From Caprella mutica (lineage: Eukaryota; Arthropoda; Malacostraca; Amphipoda; Caprellidae), in assembly GCA_947561585.1 (NCBI GenBank), contig CANNZV010003223.1:77522-141521 (forward strand): a stretch of 64,000 nucleotides of DNA, read 5' to 3'. Positions 12,001-18,766 of this stretch are shown piece after piece. Each line of letters starts with the position of its first letter. Position 1 is the stretch's first letter. Made by a program: the position numbers and the translations under genes. The notes under the pieces were generated by a model that saw only the letters and a list, made by a program, of their open reading frames with translations, searched no databases and was not told where the DNA came from.

Positions 12001-12752
12001 AAGTGGTTAAAGACGAAATTAAACTCTACAAGTCGAATATCAGCCAGTTTAAAAAGACCTTGAAGTTATTGAGCATGCGGTTTTTTGATGAAATGTGCTT
12101 GGGAATCAAGCGAACGCGTGGTGAGTTTGATGTCTTGTATGCTAATCCTATCGCTCGACATGTGATGGGTCGAGTTATCTGGAAGTTAAACTTCGATAAC
12201 AGATCTGTCGTTGCAATTGTAAAGGACGGTTGTTTTTATGACGGCGACAATCTTAACGTAGATGAAGGCGATTTGATTGATGTTGAAGTGTTGTTTGGGT
12301 CTGGAGATAACATAGGGTTTGCGAAACGCGCAAAAAAACTGATAGCTGATAAGAAAGTAAACGCCTTGTTTGATCAATTCTTGGGTGTGAAAGAATATCG
12401 GACAAATATAAGTAACGGCCGTCGTATCGATGTTGATATGGTGATGCTGTCGGGCGGGAAGAAGTTTGACAGTCTTATGAAGAAGTATCATTTTGTTCGC
12501 GGTCCAGTGATTGATGGTCCGGGGTTTTATAATTATGAGCGAGAATTTATTGAATACGGACTCTCAGTAGAGATTCATTTTAGTGGGAATGAGGTTTCAC
12601 CCGTTGCCAAAGACATTATCATTGAGTATGTAAGCTTTTTACAAAAAGTAACGGATGATTTCACAGAAGAGGAGTCGTTCCAAGTTATTCCGTTAAAGGC
12701 TGTACCAAGTTCGCTAAAGATTGCAGTTATGTCCATATTGGGTGCTAAATGA
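9099..12752 (+). CDS. Large DUF4132 (YehI/MolR-like) protein
   Basis: A 1217-aa cytoplasmic protein of unestablished function, close in length to E. coli YehI (about 1210 aa). The GTG at 9099 follows a strong AAAGGAGAG. The C-terminal third (about 940-1120) looks like DUF4132: a segment on the fate of a recorded value (LSYLALDQDGSV), then LKLLSMRFFDEMCLG and ANPIARHVMGRVIWKL, which resembles the conserved hP-l-x-RlvW block. The middle (about 650-720) has HEAT-like helical repeats (LEAIPYLEAGLTKCPDKE). The coding sequence is A/T-rich with many AAA/GAA/ATA codons, unlike neighbouring core genes, suggesting acquisition by transfer. The family assignment is from memory of motifs; the reaction is unknown. 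Confidence 0.75.
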   Translation: MGDVIRFKNELNKPLSKEQWEKIHFLLKRIEIVSPSLMIETIDYIKTGKPSNFCDVFYTIRGQEISLQGHRSDGSLMLYISMKDSLDFLRRLLEVVNIVNFSFEWRLNFRANPKEVIPNWFSSFCSVSKFDLKEINPEQFFHINKLMYMVNVEGLTPEKLITNFLNQRTYGSEGILLFPGVIESLNEKNKKKYLFEGTFGDGFIEFLERGAINPKDYLYDIATLGVTSTRSRVSSYSQNFIKKHPDESFEFMAQRILAGQSEEDEKKLIMAVARVNVDKTSDFLESLANDCKYKYLHDFIKSEISILKKKQISKDEVVVFDELSSISKSNEASIRCWIESSYKINIDILEERVVRRRKELDEMPVGNYTKYREEEYDASLKELNLKRSISTDSICDNLIQFLKGGELQKKISESMRWCLNRDTSHLVFDAIDGLSFQQVIRFLYAHNGMSSSRLSFLDYYKSEEIINHVLEGKSFSTDLSYVIDEVLRSGLCGESDVCGYFFSGGEYAKISRVYLEARDYLHDKDSILESALGIYGESVIASYDEIVFVWVYRMLFERDEISIRFLEKAWEHSLLHSLELVRNAARKVVSKHAQSYAIAYDIISDTKTYKTVAQRKLIKKKKIAAMQWMSGINNLEAIPYLEAGLTKCPDKEIRIVAFNALKNLGVEVHSLMSKEEFLEEAWLMLKDGVPSSLDWLDFSSVPRLVWKNDGSKVALEVIKSTLMTALNMKRTSENVELELFRGFVDDENIEEFAEYLLGEWIKHDTTGFTASDMVDKLKEAMLLMREENAGEKDVDWGELTKQTRAALFHDRYYEEQSKTSFPILSILIYFNSAKCADNIIQYAETFRGYRANITKQLVGMLGYFDSENAVSYLGQSAAYHTYGGLMKTAKESLEAKASRHQWPLFKLNDRTLPKCGFTYEADRELSYLALDQDGSVYEAQIDTALKLKIMNVSGEELKKIPAYTGNDKVVKDEIKLYKSNISQFKKTLKLLSMRFFDEMCLGIKRTRGEFDVLYANPIARHVMGRVIWKLNFDNRSVVAIVKDGCFYDGDNLNVDEGDLIDVEVLFGSGDNIGFAKRAKKLIADKKVNALFDQFLGVKEYRTNISNGRRIDVDMVMLSGGKKFDSLMKKYHFVRGPVIDGPGFYNYEREFIEYGLSVEIHFSGNEVSPVAKDIIIEYVSFLQKVTDDFTEEESFQVIPLKAVPSSLKIAVMSILGAK

Positions 12753-12943
12753 ATTTTGATGTGTCCGAGCTAACAAGCCAAGCAGCCTATCGCCTATTGA
12801 CTGGCGGTGTCACGCCGAGACCGATTGCTTGGATCAGCACGCGCTCAAGAGATGGAGTGGATAACCTCGCGCCGTGTTCGGTGGTTTCACTGTTAAAAAG
12901 TCGATATGGTGTGTTCAAGGCGCGGCCGCGCTGTTGGGGTTAA
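12749..12943 (+). pseudogene. Truncated flavin reductase-like gene (N-terminal fragment)
   Basis: The ATG overlaps the DUF4132 stop (ATGA). The first 46 or so residues match the start of the flavin reductase-like/FMN-binding split-barrel family (ELTSQAAYRLLTGGVTPRPI, then WISTRSRDGVDNLAPCS). After VVSLL the similarity ends abruptly, and 15 unrelated residues lead to a stop. A full protein of this family has about 200 residues, so roughly three quarters, including most of the flavin site, is missing. It is best read as a deletion remnant at an island junction. Confidence 0.75.
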
Positions 12944-13032
12944 TGTGTTTGTCGAGTATCGTTTTTAACTAACAGCTCATGTGCATCATGTGAGAACTTT
13001 GTTGTGTGCTTTTTATTACTGGGAATCAAACT

Positions 13033-13515
13033 ATGAACGACGTGAGTTTAACGCAAAACGGTCAGTGTGAATGTGGCGACACCAAATTCACCATTCAGGG
13101 TGAGCCGCTGATTCGAATCTATTGTCATTGCACGATATGCCAAACATTTAATGATGCGGCGTTTGGCGATGTGTCCATCTTTCTATCGAAAGACGTTCAA
13201 GTGCATAACAAAGACACCATTGAATTGAAAAAATACAAGCGGCTCATGCCGGTTCAACGCGGTAAGTGTGTCAGCTGTCATAAGCCCGCCATCGAATTTT
13301 TAGATCTGCCCATGTTGCCCTCGCTGACGATCATTCCCAGTGAGAACATTCCAGAAGGCAGGGCGTTAGTCGAACCATCAAGACATGTGTTTTATGACAC
13401 CCGAACGTCAGATGTGGATGATCCATTGCCGAAACACAGCGGGTTCTTGCAGAGCCAAACGGCGTTAACTGCACAGCTGGTGTCGGGTATGGTCAGGCAA
13501 TTAAGAAAGGCCTAG
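13033..13515 (+). CDS. GFA/CENP-V-domain zinc protein
   Basis: A 160-aa protein of the GFA family (Mss4-like fold, named after glutathione-dependent formaldehyde-activating enzyme; most members have no proven activity). Zinc-ligand cysteines are visible in CECGDTKFTI (near 15-24), YCHCTIC (near 38-44) and KCVSCHKP (near 78-85). The ATG at 13033 was preferred over an upstream start because it gives the usual short lead before the first Cys pair. This is the intact member of three copies in the island: its 3' end is repeated at 17832-17965 and its 5' end at 20645-20715. Confidence 0.85.
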   Translation: MNDVSLTQNGQCECGDTKFTIQGEPLIRIYCHCTICQTFNDAAFGDVSIFLSKDVQVHNKDTIELKKYKRLMPVQRGKCVSCHKPAIEFLDLPMLPSLTIIPSENIPEGRALVEPSRHVFYDTRTSDVDDPLPKHSGFLQSQTALTAQLVSGMVRQLRKA

Positions 13516-13539
13516 TCTGACGAACGAATAAAAACGCAA

Positions 13540-13760
13540 GTGAGAGTGTGTGCATTGTTCTTTGTGTTTTGCTGCGTTCTTCTGTGTGAGCTGATGTTGA
13601 CTTGGTAATATTCGACACACTGAATCGTGAGGTGGTTGTGTTTGATAACGGTCACTGTGTGAAGCTGTTCCAAGTGTCATTGTGTTGAGAGCGCCGCAAG
13701 AGCATGATTAGGGGCGCTAGAACGTCGCCAAGCCTTCGCGTCTAAAAAATTCAGTCTCCT
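13540..13760 (+). pseudogene. Decayed L,D-transpeptidase remnant
   Basis: Directly after the GFA gene, bases aligned by eye match the 5' half of the intact L,D-transpeptidase at 17988. The signal-peptide segment (ATTGTTCT...TTCTTCTGTGT...GCTGATGTTGACTTGGT) is recognisable. A frame reading NREVVVFDNGHCVKLFQVS parallels SERKMVLLDDGKVVKTYHVA of the intact protein. After a stop and frameshift, APQEH parallels APKGH, then a degraded equivalent of the GD-KTPEGRY region. The catalytic C-terminal half is not found here. Similarity is low enough to imply an old copy. End points are approximate. Confidence 0.6.
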
Positions 13761-14207
13761 GTTGACCCAGATTTATATTCTATCCTAACGAACAATATTT
13801 TACCGAAGCCTAATCTAAATATCTTTCTCTAGGGGATTTATCATGGAGTGCGGGCAGTGTGATTGGCGAAACGGGTTAACGGTAATTGCATAGAGCTTAA
13901 ATTGGGCGAGCGCCTGTGTTGTGTTAACGACTTCTGAACGGAATGAGCTCATAGCGCAGGTAGAGATAGGTGTTCACAGATCAAGATCTTAGTGTATCAA
14001 GAACAGAAAGCAATAGAAGCGAGCTGCTATTTCATAAAATACATACGTTAGTATATTTCATCTGAAAGACGAATCAGTTAATTTATTGCGCTTCAGAAAG
14101 GAGTCTGGCGAAATTTATTACATTGATTGAACTACTGCATGTATAAAAAGTAGAAATACGATAGATGTAGGCTGATGACTCGATTTCGTTTTTTAAGGAG
14201 TAAGTAA
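13761..14207 (+). other. A/T-rich leader before the TSP3-repeat gene
   Basis: About 450 bases with frequent stops in all frames and no recognisable gene. It ends in AAGGAG seven bases before the ATG at 14208. A long untranslated leader or further decayed sequence are both possible. Confidence 0.4.
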
Positions 14208-17200
14208 ATGATGTATGGAAAATTTTTTTTAAAGTTGTTCTTTGTTGTGATGTCCATGACGCCATTATTGTTGAGTGCGAATACAATTGCATCAACTGAA
14301 ACGGTGTCGGCATCAGTGTATACGTCGAGTTGGGAACCAGAAGAGCGGGTTGGCCAAACGGGCGGCCTGAGTAATTTCTGGGGTATTCTCAATTTTGGCT
14401 CTGGTACGCCGAGTACGGATACGGATAACACACATGGCTATGGAATCATCGGGTTAACCGATTGGTTTGCCTGCTTGATTCCTCTTGCGTGTACCGCGAG
14501 TGGCGGCAACAATATTGCTGGTGAATTGCGAAAAGCGACCAGTATCACCAAACTTGCAAGTATTGCAGGGTCAACGAGCGCGTGGGCAAAAATCAAAGTG
14601 CCTGGGGCGACTGAATATACCAATGGCTATTGTCCAGGTGGTTATCAAGCTGAAATGGTCATGAATTCAGATGGCGTGATTGGCGACTGGTTGGGTTTAG
14701 TCACAATCTCAACCTATAAAGATGGTGAGCTTGTCGAATCATCCACCAATGCACAGCTTGCCTCAAGCTTTCCAATTATTGAGTTGTTAATTGATTCTGG
14801 CGCGTCAGGCGTTGGGTTTAAAACCTCGCCGAACAAAGAATTTGACATGGTCAGCGTCTCCGTTTCTTCGGTGGCATCTGCAATTAATTCAATCGAGTTT
14901 TACCATGCCCGTTGTTATGATCCAGAAGTTGGTGACGAAACGATTGTGGTTGGTGACGGATCGGCTGAAAACCCTTATCTTTCATCATGGAAGGCGACAG
15001 AGCGTGTTGGTCAAAATAGCGGCTTTGGTGATTTCTGGGGCATTGTTAATTTAGGCGCTGGTCAACCGGCTGCAGAAACAGAAGATACCCACGGTTATGG
15101 TCTGATTGGTTTGACCGATTGGTTGGCGTGTCTAGTACCTTTGGCGTGTACCTCCAGCGGTGGTAATAATATTGCGGGCGCACCAGAAAAAGCGACAAGT
15201 GTGACTAAGTTCGCGAGCATTGCGGGTATTACCTCTGCTTGGGCTAAGATTTATGTGCCTGAAGAAGATGGCACCAATGGTGCTTGTCCAGCGGGACATA
15301 TGGCTGAAATGGTGATGAACGCAGATGGTGTGGTCGGTGACTGGCTAGGATTTGTGACGGTAACAACCTATCTTGATGGTGTTGAGCAAGAAAATAAAAC
15401 CGATTTACAGCTGGCGTCTAGTTTCCCTGTGTACGAGCTATTGGCTGACTCTGGTGCTGTCGCGGTTGGTTTTGAAGCAACGCAACCATTTAATATGGTG
15501 AGCGTGAGTACTGCGTCATTGCTAGCAGGAATTAACTCTATTGAATATTACCACGCGCGTTGTTATGAAGCGTCTTCGGAGACGTCTGTAGATTCTGATG
15601 GTGACGGTTTGTCGGATGAAGATGAAGCGTTAGCAGGCACAAACCCTGAGCTAGCAGACAGTGACGGAGACGGTGTTGATGATTTAACAGAAGTAGGCGA
15701 TAACGCGGATTCACCACTTAATTTAGCAGAGCATCCAACATTGATTGATGCGATGAACCCTTGCTACCCAACGGTGTTAGTTGAGGCTTGTCCTAAAGAC
15801 ACAGACGGTGATGGTATTTCAGATTTTAATGAGGATAATTTGGGTACTGATCCAACCTTAATCGATACCGACGGAGACGGCGTAGTAGACCCTGATGAGG
15901 TTGGAACGGATTATGATAACCCGTTAAACAGCAGTACATCTGATAATCCAGATGTGATCGATGCGCTCGATCCGTGTTATCCGTTAACAACTGTGTCTGC
16001 ATGTGGTTTAGATTCAGACTCAGATGGCCTAACCGATGCACAAGAAAATGCGCTGGGTACTAATCCTTCATTGGAGGATAGCGATGGTGATGGCGTTGTA
16101 GACGGCGTTGAAGTGGGCAGTGATCCATCGAATCCATTGAACAACAGTTCTACAGATGATCCGAATGTCATTGACGCACTTGATCCATGCTATCCGTCAA
16201 CAACTGTTGATGCCTGTGATTCAGTTTCGGACGAAGACACGGACAATGACGGCTTAACCAATGCACAAGAAGCTGAGCTGGGCACTAATCCTTTATTGGG
16301 CGATAGCGATGGTGATGGCGTTGCAGACGGCGTTGAGGTGGGCAGTGATCCATCGAACCCATTGAACAGCAGTTCTGCTGATAAGCCGAATGTCATCGAT
16401 GCACTTGATGCGTGTTACCCATCAATTAAGGTGACCGCATGTAAATTGGATACGGACAATGACGGTCTAACCGATGGGCAAGAAGCTGAGCTGGGTACTA
16501 ATCCTTTATTGGGCGATAGCGATGGTGATGGTGTTGCAGACGGTGTTGAGGTGGGTAGTGATCCATCGAACCCATTGAACAACAGTTCTACAGATGATCC
16601 GAATGTCATTGACGCACTTGATCCATGCTATCCGTCAACAACTGTTGATGCCTGTGATTTAGTTGCGGACGACGACACGGACAATGACGGCCTAACCGAT
16701 GCACAAGAAGCGGTATTGGGTACTAATCCTGAATTGGGCGATACCGATGGTGATGGCGTTGCAGACGGTGTTGAGGTGGGTGACAATCCATCCAATCCAT
16801 TGAACAGCAGTTCTGCTGATAAGCCGAATGTCATCGATGCACTTGATGCGTGTTACCCATCAATTAAGGTGACTGCATGTAAATTGGATACGGACAATGA
16901 CGGTCTAACCGATGGGCAAGAAGCTGAACTGGGTACTAATCCTGCATTGGGCGATAGCGATGGTGATGGCGTTACAGACGCCGCTGAGGTGGGCAGTGAT
17001 CCATCGAACCCATTGAACAGCAGTTCTGCTGATAAGCCGAATGTCATCGATGCACTTGATGCGTGTTACCCATCAACCAAGGTGACCGTATGTACATTGG
17101 ATGCGGACAATGACGGCCTAACCGATGCACAAGAAGCGGTATTGGGTACGAATCCTGCATTGGGCGATAGCGATGGTGATGGCGTTGCAGACGGCTTCGA

Positions 17201-17609
17201 GGTGGGTGACAATCCATCAGCTCCATTGAACAGTAGTTCTACTGATAAGCCGAATGTCATCGATGCACTTGATGCGTGTTACCCATCAACCAAGGTGACC
17301 GTATGTACATTGGATACGGACAATGACGGCCTAACCGATGCACAAGAAGCGGTATTGGGTACTGATCCTTCATTGAGCGATAGCGATAGCGATGGCTTAA
17401 CGGATGGTGAAGAAGTCAATGGTGTTGATGATCCATCAACGACAGCCGTGCCAAGCGGAGTGAGTGATCCTAACAATCCAAATGATCCATGTGTTACAGG
17501 GTCTGAGTGTCAGTCTAGTGACGGTGGATTGAAAGTATTCGGTGGTGCGACGCCTATTTGGTTGATGATCGCGATGCTTGGTTTGTTGTTATCACGCAAG
17601 CGAAAATAA
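14208..17609 (+). CDS. Large secreted protein with duplicated N-domain and nine TSP3 calcium-binding repeats, GlyGly-CTERM-like end
   Basis: The 1133-aa protein starts after a strong AAGGAG with a signal peptide (about 1-29). Two copies of an unrecognised domain of about 200 residues follow (39-237 and 258-453), each with FWGI, HGYG(I/L)IGLTDW, a CL-PLAC cysteine pair, SGGNNIAG and YHARCY. From 462 to about 1090 come nine units of roughly 71-75 aa. Each begins with thrombospondin type 3-like DxDxDG calcium loops and ends with a NPLN...IDALD-CYP...C segment. The C-terminus has a Gly-Gly pair, a hydrophobic stretch and SRKRK, the form of a GlyGly-CTERM sorting signal processed by rhombosortase. 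A surface or secreted calcium-stabilised adhesin is inferred; ligand unknown. Confidence 0.85.
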   Translation: MMYGKFFLKLFFVVMSMTPLLLSANTIASTETVSASVYTSSWEPEERVGQTGGLSNFWGILNFGSGTPSTDTDNTHGYGIIGLTDWFACLIPLACTASGGNNIAGELRKATSITKLASIAGSTSAWAKIKVPGATEYTNGYCPGGYQAEMVMNSDGVIGDWLGLVTISTYKDGELVESSTNAQLASSFPIIELLIDSGASGVGFKTSPNKEFDMVSVSVSSVASAINSIEFYHARCYDPEVGDETIVVGDGSAENPYLSSWKATERVGQNSGFGDFWGIVNLGAGQPAAETEDTHGYGLIGLTDWLACLVPLACTSSGGNNIAGAPEKATSVTKFASIAGITSAWAKIYVPEEDGTNGACPAGHMAEMVMNADGVVGDWLGFVTVTTYLDGVEQENKTDLQLASSFPVYELLADSGAVAVGFEATQPFNMVSVSTASLLAGINSIEYYHARCYEASSETSVDSDGDGLSDEDEALAGTNPELADSDGDGVDDLTEVGDNADSPLNLAEHPTLIDAMNPCYPTVLVEACPKDTDGDGISDFNEDNLGTDPTLIDTDGDGVVDPDEVGTDYDNPLNSSTSDNPDVIDALDPCYPLTTVSACGLDSDSDGLTDAQENALGTNPSLEDSDGDGVVDGVEVGSDPSNPLNNSSTDDPNVIDALDPCYPSTTVDACDSVSDEDTDNDGLTNAQEAELGTNPLLGDSDGDGVADGVEVGSDPSNPLNSSSADKPNVIDALDACYPSIKVTACKLDTDNDGLTDGQEAELGTNPLLGDSDGDGVADGVEVGSDPSNPLNNSSTDDPNVIDALDPCYPSTTVDACDLVADDDTDNDGLTDAQEAVLGTNPELGDTDGDGVADGVEVGDNPSNPLNSSSADKPNVIDALDACYPSIKVTACKLDTDNDGLTDGQEAELGTNPALGDSDGDGVTDAAEVGSDPSNPLNSSSADKPNVIDALDACYPSTKVTVCTLDADNDGLTDAQEAVLGTNPALGDSDGDGVADGFEVGDNPSAPLNSSSTDKPNVIDALDACYPSTKVTVCTLDTDNDGLTDAQEAVLGTDPSLSDSDSDGLTDGEEVNGVDDPSTTAVPSGVSDPNNPNDPCVTGSECQSSDGGLKVFGGATPIWLMIAMLGLLLSRKRK
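15591..17478 (+). repeat. Nine tandem TSP3-type coding repeats (about 213-225 bp each)
   Basis: Units inside the 14208-17609 gene are near-identical in DNA from about 16013 onward. Two sequence types alternate: one ends in DDPNVIDALDPCYPSTTVDAC, the other in DKPNVIDALDACYPSIKVTAC. Units 3-4 and 5-6 repeat as a dimer with a 438-bp period (for example, the same segment begins at 16201 and 16639). Such repeats are prone to expansion and contraction by slippage or recombination, so the unit number may vary between strains. Confidence 0.9.
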
Positions 17610-17658
17610 TCGATCGTATACACTGTCGAACACTTTAGTTCGGCAGCGAGTTACTCAT

Positions 17659-17689
17659 AAACCTGATGCATCGTCATCAGGTTTTTTTT
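17659..17689 (+). terminator. Rho-independent terminator of the TSP3-repeat gene
   Basis: CCTGATG and CATCAGG form a 7-bp stem around a 6-base loop, followed by eight T residues, 50 bases past the stop codon. Confidence 0.85.
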
Positions 17690-17831
17690 CGCCTGCTGAC
17701 TTAGTTTTGTAAAAGTAACAAGCCCGTGTAGAAAATAACAATCCATCAACGTGATTGACCATTCCCTTTTGTTCTAAAACCTCGTTTAGAAGTTGCCTTT
17801 AATGTCTTTGATGATGATAATTGCTAATACA

Positions 17832-17965
17832 ATGTGACACCCCCGAACGTCAGATGTGGATGAGCCATGGCCGAAACACAACGGGTTTTTGAAGAGCCAA
17901 ACGGCCTTAACTGCACAGCTTGTGTCGAGTATGCTCAGGCGATTAAGAATGGCCTAGTCAGGCGA
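17832..17965 (+). pseudogene. 3' fragment of a GFA gene
   Basis: The stretch from CCCCGAACGTCAGATGTGGA through GGCCTAGTCAGGCGAATAAATAA is close to the last 115 bases and the immediate downstream bases of the intact GFA gene (13400-13530). By eye it is roughly nine in ten identical. No 5' part of the gene precedes it. The intact L,D-transpeptidase begins just downstream, so this is the GFA tail of a second GFA-LDT unit. Confidence 0.85.
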
Positions 17966-17987
17966 ATAAATAAGACAGCAGGTGCTT

Positions 17988-18491
17988 ATGCGGTACATTA
18001 TTCTCATGGTGGTTTTGATGTCTTCTGTTGTGTTGGCTGACGTTGATTTGGTTGCAGTCGATAAGTCGGAACGTAAGATGGTTTTACTGGATGACGGTAA
18101 GGTTGTTAAGACATATCACGTTGCCTTTGGTGGCGCTCCTAAAGGACACAAAGAGCAAGAAGGCGACCAAAAAACGCCAGAAGGTCGCTACACCTTAGAT
18201 TATAAAAAAGAAGATTCAGCGTTCTATCGAGCCATGCATGTGTCCTATCCCAATGCCCAAGATGTTGCCAATGCACAATCTAAAGGCGTGTCCCCCGGTG
18301 GGTTTATCATGGTGCATGGCCAGAAGAACTGGCTAAGTTGGTTGTCACCCATTACCCAAATGTTCAATTGGACGAATGGCTGCATTGCCCTAACCAATTC
18401 GGACATGGATGAATTCATGGAGTTAGTAGAAACGGAACTGAAATTGATATCTTGTGGTAACAGAGATCGTGCGAAATTTAGCCTGAGATGA
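17988..18491 (+). CDS. L,D-transpeptidase (YkuD family) with a shifted C-terminal tail
   Basis: A periplasmic L,D-transpeptidase-type protein that could cross-link peptidoglycan or attach proteins to it. The ATG at 17988 follows AGCAGG and begins a signal peptide (MRYIILMVVLMSSVVLA). The catalytic region is complete: GDQKTPEGRYTLD, then MVHGQ (His) and WTNGCIALTNSDMDEF with the nucleophile Cys. After LVET the frame reads ELKLISCGNRDRAKFSLR. Restoring one base relative to the fragment at 20645-20839 would give the usual G-x-x-I-x-I ending and an earlier stop, so the last 18 or so residues appear frameshifted. The catalytic site lies upstream, so activity may survive. Confidence 0.85.
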   Translation: MRYIILMVVLMSSVVLADVDLVAVDKSERKMVLLDDGKVVKTYHVAFGGAPKGHKEQEGDQKTPEGRYTLDYKKEDSAFYRAMHVSYPNAQDVANAQSKGVSPGGFIMVHGQKNWLSWLSPITQMFNWTNGCIALTNSDMDEFMELVETELKLISCGNRDRAKFSLR

Positions 18492-18698
18492 GCGCGATTT
18501 AAATCACAAAGAAGTTGAAATCTAATCGTAATACAATGGTTTAGATTAACTCTAAGAGATGGGTGTCTTAGGTTGGTTTTGACGCTCATTGTGGTGGATG
18601 AAGTCGCATGGAGAATGTTAGACGGCAACCTCGCTGTGAGCTAACGAGCTCGACACCTGCTTTTTAGGAAGGTATCTTGTTGTACGGCCTGGGTCAGT

Positions 18699-18717
18699 AT
18701 TTGATACTTTATCAAAT
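18699..18717. promoter_or_regulatory. Perfect 8-bp inverted repeat upstream of the AIPR gene
   Basis: ATTTGATA-CTT-TATCAAAT lies 50 bases before the AIPR start and includes a possible -35 element (TTGATA). The dyad placed over promoter bases suggests a repressor operator. No regulator gene is adjacent. The remaining 18492-18766 sequence shows nothing else recognisable. Confidence 0.45.
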
Positions 18718-18766
18718 AAATAGGTGTATTGTTTCATGTTTAACTTAATCGAGGTAATAATTCCAT

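Noticed and set aside
12879..12955. Frame ending GVNVFVEYRF-stop, like the last strand of an outer-membrane barrel
   Set aside because: Only about 20 codons follow the preceding stop; the likeness rests on a terminal Phe and could be chance.
16000..17400. Possible CRISPR array from the regular repeats
   Set aside because: The repeats are long coding units of 213-225 bp without unique spacers; they encode calcium loops in one frame.
15826..17476. Series of antisense open frames of 60-71 codons across the TSP3 repeats
   Set aside because: They recur with the repeat period and simply reflect the repeated sense codons (GAT/GAC/GGT-rich). No ribosome sites.
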